Part shown: positions 59,414 to 64,000 of the stretch, in pieces | Position numbering within the stretch: position 1 is the stretch's first letter | Layout of the letters: each line of letters begins with the position of its first letter | DNA from: Planctomycetota bacterium | GTDB taxonomy: Bacteria > Planctomycetota > Planctomycetia > Planctomycetales > Planctomycetaceae | Direction of reading: 5' to 3' | Assembly (NCBI GenBank): GCA_030836185.1 | Contig: JAURQH010000102.1 | Coordinates: 90,733-154,732 of the forward strand | Length of the DNA stretch: 64,000 nucleotides | Position numbers and translations under genes: made by a program | Notes under the pieces: generated by a model | Told to the model about the DNA's origin: nothing | The model's input: only the letters and a program-made list of their open reading frames with translations | Databases searched by the model: none

Positions 59414-60106
59414 ATGCGACATCGTCTTAAAGGTAGAAAACTCGGTCGTAACGGATCTCACCGTAAAGCCATGTTCCAAAATATGGCTTGCAGCTTGATC
59501 AAATCGTTACGAGTCGATGAAGACGCGCCTAATGTGCCGCGGACTCCCGGTCGAATTATCACGACTGTGACCAAAGCCAAAGAGCTCCGTCCATTTCTGG
59601 AAAAACTGATCACCATGTCTCGGAAGTCATTGGCTCACGAGCAAAACGCCGAACAGTATGCCACTTCTGCTGAGAAAAACTCATCGGAATGGAAAAGCTG
59701 GCGTGAATCGGATCAGTGGCAACAATGGAATCAAGCCATCGCACCGGCCGTCGCTTTGCGTCGCCGAGCGTTTGCCATTCTGCGAGACAATGAAGCCGTT
59801 GACGTACTGTTTGACGAACTTCGTGAACGCTTTGCGGATCGACCAGGTGGTTACCTGCGTATCGCCCGCTTGGCAGAAGTGCGTCTTGGTGATGCCGGTC
59901 AAAAAGCGTTGATCGAATTTGTCGGGGAAAATGATCGAGTTCAGACGAGTCGTCAGGCTCCGATGGTTGTTGAAGAAGAATCAGCCCCCGCGGCTGAAGA
60001 AGCAGCGACCGAAGACGAGGCAGCAGAAGAAGATACAGCCGCCGCCGAGTCTCCTGAAGCGACCACAGAAGACGAAGCTGCCGAAGAGGAGAAGAAAGAG
60101 GAGTAA
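59414..60106 (+). CDS. rplQ: 50S ribosomal protein L17, extended
   Basis: 230 residues against about 115-130 for the core family. The core is clear: [20 protein letters not shown], FRDPEDHx-type region and [24 protein letters not shown]. An insertion of about 35-40 residues (about 73-112), rich in Trp, Gln and Ser, interrupts the domain. Residues 186-230 are an acidic Ala/Glu tail of probable disorder. Last gene of the unit; a strong terminator follows. Confidence 0.93.
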   Translation: MRHRLKGRKLGRNGSHRKAMFQNMACSLIKSLRVDEDAPNVPRTPGRIITTVTKAKELRPFLEKLITMSRKSLAHEQNAEQYATSAEKNSSEWKSWRESDQWQQWNQAIAPAVALRRRAFAILRDNEAVDVLFDELRERFADRPGGYLRIARLAEVRLGDAGQKALIEFVGENDRVQTSRQAPMVVEEESAPAAEEAATEDEAAEEDTAAAESPEATTEDEAAEEEKKEE

Positions 60107-60162
60107 TCCTCTCGAAGCTCTTTCTTCGAAAGGACTTCCAACAATTTGCTTGAGAAACTATC

Positions 60163-60191
60163 ATGCTCTCCGTTCGCGGAGAGCATTTTTT
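60163..60191 (+). terminator. Strong rho-independent terminator after rplQ
   Basis: Perfect 10-bp stem ATGCTCTCCG/CGGAGAGCAT (60163-60172, 60177-60186) with loop TTCG and a T-run to 60191. Ends the ribosomal block. Confidence 0.93.
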
Positions 60192-60238
60192 CTGCGCGTT
60201 GAAAAGTTCTCGACTACGATTGCAGGCAGGTTTCCAGG

Positions 60239-60856
60239 ATGAATGTCTCTGTGCCACATCCATCACATAGTCCAGGGCCGTTCGATTTCTCGCGCGCGAT
60301 GTGGCTGCTCTGTCATGACATTACGCAGCGAATGGAAGAGTTCTCACATATTCGCATGCCGGAAGTGGCAGTGTCGTTTGCTCAGGCACGCAGGAATGTC
60401 TCCTGGGGTCTGCAAGCGAAACTGACCCCGATGCGATTTGAGCAAGGGGCACTCACGACTCATCGCGTTGGACGCGAATGGACTGTCCAGCGACTGTATC
60501 GCGGCGAACACGAGATGCTTTACATTCTCACCTTCTACCTGCCACGCTTTTTGGAAACACCCTTTGAAGAGAAGCTGACGACCGTCTTTCACGAACTGTA
60601 TCACATCAGCCCAATGTTCGACGGCGACATCCGCCGGCTGGAAGGCCGTTACCACGTTCATTCTCATTCTCAGGATGAATACGACCGCGAGATGGCGGTC
60701 TTCGCCCGGCAATGGCTGAATAAGAAGCCTCCCAAAGAACTCTATAGTTTCCTGCGTTCGCGTTTCGGAACATTGCATCGGAAATACAAAGGTGTGATGG
60801 GTTTGCAGATTCAGATTCCCAAACTGATCCCTGTGCCGAATTCACGTCGTGCGTGA
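60239..60856 (+). CDS. Putative zinc metallopeptidase-like protein
   Basis: 205 residues. HELYH (118-122) is a zincin HExxH, followed by GRYHVHSHSQDEYD (136-148), which supplies further His and acidic residues that could complete a metal site. The preceding segment has a helix-strand pattern of 'putative metallopeptidase' domain proteins. No signal peptide, so cytoplasmic. Substrate unknown. Downstream of the rplQ terminator and convergent with the immunity candidate. Confidence 0.65.
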   Translation: MNVSVPHPSHSPGPFDFSRAMWLLCHDITQRMEEFSHIRMPEVAVSFAQARRNVSWGLQAKLTPMRFEQGALTTHRVGREWTVQRLYRGEHEMLYILTFYLPRFLETPFEEKLTTVFHELYHISPMFDGDIRRLEGRYHVHSHSQDEYDREMAVFARQWLNKKPPKELYSFLRSRFGTLHRKYKGVMGLQIQIPKLIPVPNSRRA

Positions 60857-60959
60857 TGTGTCTGAATCCCTTGGATCTTGTCTACGAGACTGATTCGTGA
60901 GGAACCTAGGGGCATCAGAAAGACGAATACAATGACTACGGCGAGCTTCTGACGTCGCA

Positions 60960-61367
60960 TCAATCTGACTCTATCGTCGTCGCCTGTTGGATGACTTTTT
61001 GGCAATGTTCATCACTAACCTCGTAAGGACTCAAGACGAGACGTATGTATTTTGCCCTTTCTTCAAAACTCCATTTCTTCAAAAAAAGATCACACTCACG
61101 AGCGAATCCAATCACAGCGCGGTTTTCGAATGGATGCGTATCAGGTGAAAAATATTTTTTTGACTCCCAACCTTTCGCAGACAGCTCATTCAATTGAGAT
61201 CTTGCTGTCTTTATTGTTGATTCGTAAAGCTTATTAAGAATATTTGCAATAATTGGGCTACCCGCAACTTCTTGAACATCAGGATCTGAAGGCGATTGGA
61301 AAAACTTATATTTGAGTAAAGCACCTAACAACGCATGAAGTTCATCAAGATCACTAACTTGAAACAT
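60960..61367 (-). CDS. Candidate immunity protein of the adjacent toxin
   Basis: 135 residues, no recognised family; a mostly helical, charged cytosolic protein (FQVSDLDELHALLGALLKYK at the start). It begins 15 nt after the toxin stop on the same strand, with AGAGAG as a ribosome site, and is equally AT-rich (about 30% GC at 61201-61260). Position, size and base composition fit a cognate immunity gene of a polymorphic toxin; this is inference from gene order. Confidence 0.6.
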   Translation of the reverse strand: MFQVSDLDELHALLGALLKYKFFQSPSDPDVQEVAGSPIIANILNKLYESTIKTARSQLNELSAKGWESKKYFSPDTHPFENRAVIGFARECDLFLKKWSFEERAKYIRLVLSPYEVSDEHCQKVIQQATTIESD

Positions 61368-61382
61368 TCGTTTTACAACTCT

Positions 61383-62708
61383 CTAGAATGGGTTCAGGTC
61401 TGCAAAAAAGAACTCTAAATCTTCAAGCCTTATAGTGCCTGAGTGTATTAATTCATCATTCTTGGGGCCTGGCACGACAGAACCGTTTTTCAGCTTGAAT
61501 GCAAATAGATAATCCCCTCTCCCCTTATGGCTGTCTAGACCAAGAAATAGTTTGTTATGTGCTTCAGTCGAATTCAGAGTGTCCTGAGTTAAAAACACAT
61601 GTCGCTTAGAGTCTGGTCTAACTTGCATTGTTTCAAGAATATTATCATGTCCCGCCTTGTCGGTATAATGAAAGAAGACATCGTCATCTAATTTATTGGC
61701 TAAGTCATCTATGGAACCTAACCTGTTTCCACAACTGTTATGCACGAGTGTACCGGCGGAGCCGACGAGGTACACGTGCTCGCGGTGCACTTCGAGATTG
61801 TACACCGGTTCGTCGCGCGGACGGGGAAGAATCTTCCCAATTCTGCGGAGGCCATGCTCGGTGCGGACTGTTTCACCAACAGTCAACTCACCCGCCGGGA
61901 TGTAATCCTTGCGATCTTCCGACCAGAAGGGGTGAGTCTCGGTGACGCCGATCTGTTCGTCGCTCCCCTCCAGTGACACATTCAGCAGGTTGTCTTTGGC
62001 GGAATGCAGAAAACGCCCCGTCACCACATTACCACGACCTTTTTGAATAGGTGGGCAATCTCTGATTGACACCACTTTAGCATCGCCCTGAGCGCCCATC
62101 TCGGGAAGATCGAGCCAGACCGTTGAGCCGGGTGATGCGTCCTGCCATTCAATCCATTCTAACGGTCGTAATAACTGAACCGTTAACGAATCGCCGTTCT
62201 CTTTGGTCATCTGTAAATCAATTTGACGCCACGTCTTTTGATCAACATCGGGGATAGAGAGATCGACTTCGGTGCGGTCGGCATTTTGACCGGCTACCCT
62301 CATTCCCAATTCGACATCGATGATTGGGATGATTTTGGTGTTGGGGGCGGTGACGCCGAAACCCACGAGGCCAAGCGAAGCGGTAATCAGCAGACAGGCA
62401 AACAGCGTGCGGAAGCGTCCAATGCCTGAATTATTGTGGGTGGGTGAGTCTGAGAGTGTTGTTTGTGAAAATCTGTCGTCATCGAATTGAGATAGCCGAT
62501 CAATTTCAACGTCCTGGCGAACTTCCCGACACATATGGTAGCTCACATCCGGGTCACTTTTTTGGGCGGCCGTTGCAATGATCCGTCCATCGGGCGATTT
62601 CGTTTTGAGATCGGCGTTATGAAACCAACGGAAAGTTAGCAAATCTCTCGACTTCATGTTCATCTCAGGGAATTCCACGATTTCGTAGAGTTGTTGATAA
62701 CCGGGCAT
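61383..62708 (-). CDS. Polymorphic toxin: membrane segment, HINT domain, HYD1-like ART tip
   Basis: 441 residues from ATG 62708, which has GGAG 8 nt upstream; the frame is open to a TTG at 62783, so the start is uncertain. Numbering from that TTG: N-terminal cytosolic part of unknown type (to ~120), one hydrophobic helix (about 122-146), a HINT (intein/Hedgehog-like) domain about 150-351 with TETHPFWS (281-288) and VYNLEVHREHVYLV, ending in LVHNSC, then a 115-residue tip. The tip starts near FFHYTDKAGHDNILE (370-384), which resembles HYD1-type ADP-ribosyltransferase toxins; this is pattern recognition only. The canonical N-terminal HINT Cys block is not visible. Confidence 0.75.
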   Translation of the reverse strand: MPGYQQLYEIVEFPEMNMKSRDLLTFRWFHNADLKTKSPDGRIIATAAQKSDPDVSYHMCREVRQDVEIDRLSQFDDDRFSQTTLSDSPTHNNSGIGRFRTLFACLLITASLGLVGFGVTAPNTKIIPIIDVELGMRVAGQNADRTEVDLSIPDVDQKTWRQIDLQMTKENGDSLTVQLLRPLEWIEWQDASPGSTVWLDLPEMGAQGDAKVVSIRDCPPIQKGRGNVVTGRFLHSAKDNLLNVSLEGSDEQIGVTETHPFWSEDRKDYIPAGELTVGETVRTEHGLRRIGKILPRPRDEPVYNLEVHREHVYLVGSAGTLVHNSCGNRLGSIDDLANKLDDDVFFHYTDKAGHDNILETMQVRPDSKRHVFLTQDTLNSTEAHNKLFLGLDSHKGRGDYLFAFKLKNGSVVPGPKNDELIHSGTIRLEDLEFFFADLNPF

Positions 62709-62993
62709 GGCCTGGACTCCGTTCATCTTATCCAAAATGACAAGACATTTGCTTTGGGCGATCCTAGAGATGGGATGCCCCAAGATTGATTGAGGGGATT
62801 GTTAACAGCGAGTTTGCCAGTCGTTGAGATTCAGAATTTGGTAACCGAAAGAGTTCTTCTGGTCAAAGAAATTATGGAGTATTTTTCTATCCATCATCGG
62901 ATGAAATGCCAGTACAATTAATTCGAAAGAACATTCGGCTAACGTATTTAGGTACGGATTCGTTGTGTCACAAAAATTCAGGAAACTTTAGTT

Positions 62994-63728
62994 ATGCCTC
63001 GATCTCTCGTTGTTGCCGGTTGTCTGTTGATGTTCGCGGGAGAGATGTCTGCGGCCGAGCCTGATCTCGTCTTTCTGTTGATCGGTCAATCGAATATGGC
63101 GGGGCGTGCTCCGTTGGGCGAAGACGATCAGGCACCGTTGGCGGGTGTTATGTTGCTCAATGGTGAAGGACGTTGGGAGTCCGCCACCAATCCTCTCAAT
63201 CGATATGCGACAGACCGTAAAAAGATTGAGATGCAGCGTCTTGGTCCTGGTGATGGGTTCGCCACAACATTACATGAAGCCTTGCCCGAGAAGTCGATTG
63301 GCCTGATTGTAAATGCTCGTGGTGGGACAAAGATCGACGAATGGGTGCCCGGCAAACCACTCTACGATCACATGTTGAAACGCATCAACAAGCTCGCAAA
63401 GAAACCAAAATTCGCCGGCGTCATCTGGCATCAAGGAGAAGGCAATGCCAACGATCCCGAGTATCTGACCAAGCTCGTGGGGCTGGTGAACAACTTACGA
63501 AGTGATCTCAAACAGCCTGAATTACTGTTCGTCGCGGGTGAGGTTTATGGCGACAAACCCGTCAACGGACGGATGAAGATGCTACCGGAAAAACTCTCCG
63601 GGACGGCGGTTGCGAGTGCCGATGACTTGACCGTCTTTGATGGCGTTCATTTCGATAACAAGAGCCAAAAGACGCTCGGCAGCCGATATGCCAAGGCGTG
63701 GTTGAAGCTCTCGGCAACAGACCAGTGA
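62994..63728 (+). CDS. Secreted SGNH carbohydrate esterase (sialate O-acetylesterase-like)
   Basis: 244 residues. A signal peptide ends at SAAE. Block I LLIGQSNMAG (nucleophile S33), WHQGEGN (145-151) and DGVHFD (216-221, Asp/His of the triad) are those of the SASA/DUF303 family, which removes acetyl groups from glycans. Planctomycetes often carry such enzymes beside sulfatases, but no sulfatase is in the window. Confidence 0.85.
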   Translation: MPRSLVVAGCLLMFAGEMSAAEPDLVFLLIGQSNMAGRAPLGEDDQAPLAGVMLLNGEGRWESATNPLNRYATDRKKIEMQRLGPGDGFATTLHEALPEKSIGLIVNARGGTKIDEWVPGKPLYDHMLKRINKLAKKPKFAGVIWHQGEGNANDPEYLTKLVGLVNNLRSDLKQPELLFVAGEVYGDKPVNGRMKMLPEKLSGTAVASADDLTVFDGVHFDNKSQKTLGSRYAKAWLKLSATDQ

Positions 63729-63861
63729 TTTACTGCTGATGCATTTGTCGGCAGATGAGTAGATGAAACAACGTGTGTCGGCGGAGCGATTCCAGAGAAT
63801 CGAACTGGTAATGATTGAGGAGTCCATGATTGGTGAATGCTCTGGCGGCGGGTGTCATATT

Positions 63862-64000
63862 GAAGTGGACCCCAATATTTGGACCACGGGTTAAGAGAGA
63901 ATATTTGCGTTTTGATCGGTAAAAATGGAGCCCATTCAGGATTCAATTGACCGAGGAAAATCATGGCACGAAAACGCCGTTCATTCTCTCCCGCTTTCAA
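63862..64000 (+). mobile_element. Left end of an IS3-family insertion sequence
   Basis: TGAAGTGGACCCCAATATTT at 63862 is the form of IS3-family terminal repeats, and a transposase OrfA start follows at 63963. The rest of the element, its other end and target duplication lie outside the window. Confidence 0.75.
63963..64000 (+). CDS. IS3-family transposase OrfA, 3' part outside window
   Basis: The frame encodes MARKRRSFSPAFK before the window ends. IS3/IS911 OrfA proteins commonly begin this way (the helix-turn-helix subunit of the two-frame transposase). GAGGAAAA precedes the ATG. Only 12 complete codons are visible. Confidence 0.75.
   Translation, partial: MARKRRSFSPAF

Noticed and set aside
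63647..64000. 117-codon minus-strand open frame at the right edge
   Set aside because: Crosses the esterase 3' end and the IS terminal repeat and has no family sequence; shadow frame.

Overview
The window looks like a chromosomal segment of a planctomycete (Planctomycetota, probably class Planctomycetia); this is inferred from protein features, not from a marker search. Pointers are an EF-Tu whose switch I reads KTVTI instead of RGITI, an EF-G of the spdEFG2/mitochondrial-EFG2 type in the str position, a large type III glutamine synthetase, an OprP-like porin, a HINT-type polymorphic toxin of a kind common in planctomycetes, and ribosomal genes spaced by long gaps. Base composition is about 50% GC by eye.

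Layout. (1) 1-9185: a cytochrome oxidase cluster: subunit I (5' end lies outside the window), heme A synthase, heme O synthase, subunit III with a large insertion, subunit IV with a His-rich tail, an ABC exporter, a SCO copper chaperone, a DUF420 membrane protein, a small CPMC protein and, convergent, a DUF983 protein. (2) 9204-26250: housekeeping and accessory genes: Nif3-like protein, TIM-barrel epimerase-like protein, beta-propeller protein, OprP-like porin, an overlapping rmlC-pdxA-phosphatase run, an overlapping DJ-1/GDPD pair, thiS-thiG, glnN, and a three-gene MacB-like ABC efflux operon. (3) 26251-27550: 1.3 kb without a credible gene but with short repeats and hairpins. (4) 27551-42070: tRNA-Thr(UGU), Tyr, Gly, Thr(GGU), tuf, rpmG, tRNA-Trp, secE, nusG, rplKAJL, rpoBC. 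This is the order of the E. coli tufB-secE-nusG-rplKAJL-rpoBC region, with rpmG and trpT added. (5) 42245-45388: rpsL, rpsG, terminator, fusA. (6) 45481-56896: S10 and spc operons behind a near-consensus promoter, ending in secY; rpmD is missing. (7) 57067-60191: promoter, rpmJ, rpsM, rpsK, rpoA, rplQ, terminator; rpsD, adk, map and infA are missing from their usual places. (8) 60239-64000: accessory tail: a putative metallopeptidase, a polymorphic toxin with HINT domain and a candidate HYD1-type ADP-ribosyltransferase tip followed by a candidate immunity gene, a secreted SGNH esterase, and the left end of an IS3-family element cut by the window edge.

Functionally, the first block builds and assembles an aa3-type oxidase (heme O, heme A, copper delivery, structural subunits). 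The central 32 kb is the transcription/translation core, with promoters and terminators that divide it into at least four units. The most interesting accessory system is the toxin/immunity pair at 60960-62708: GC drops from about 62% to about 37% exactly at the VHNSC processing motif between the HINT and toxin parts, as expected for an exchangeable toxin tip.
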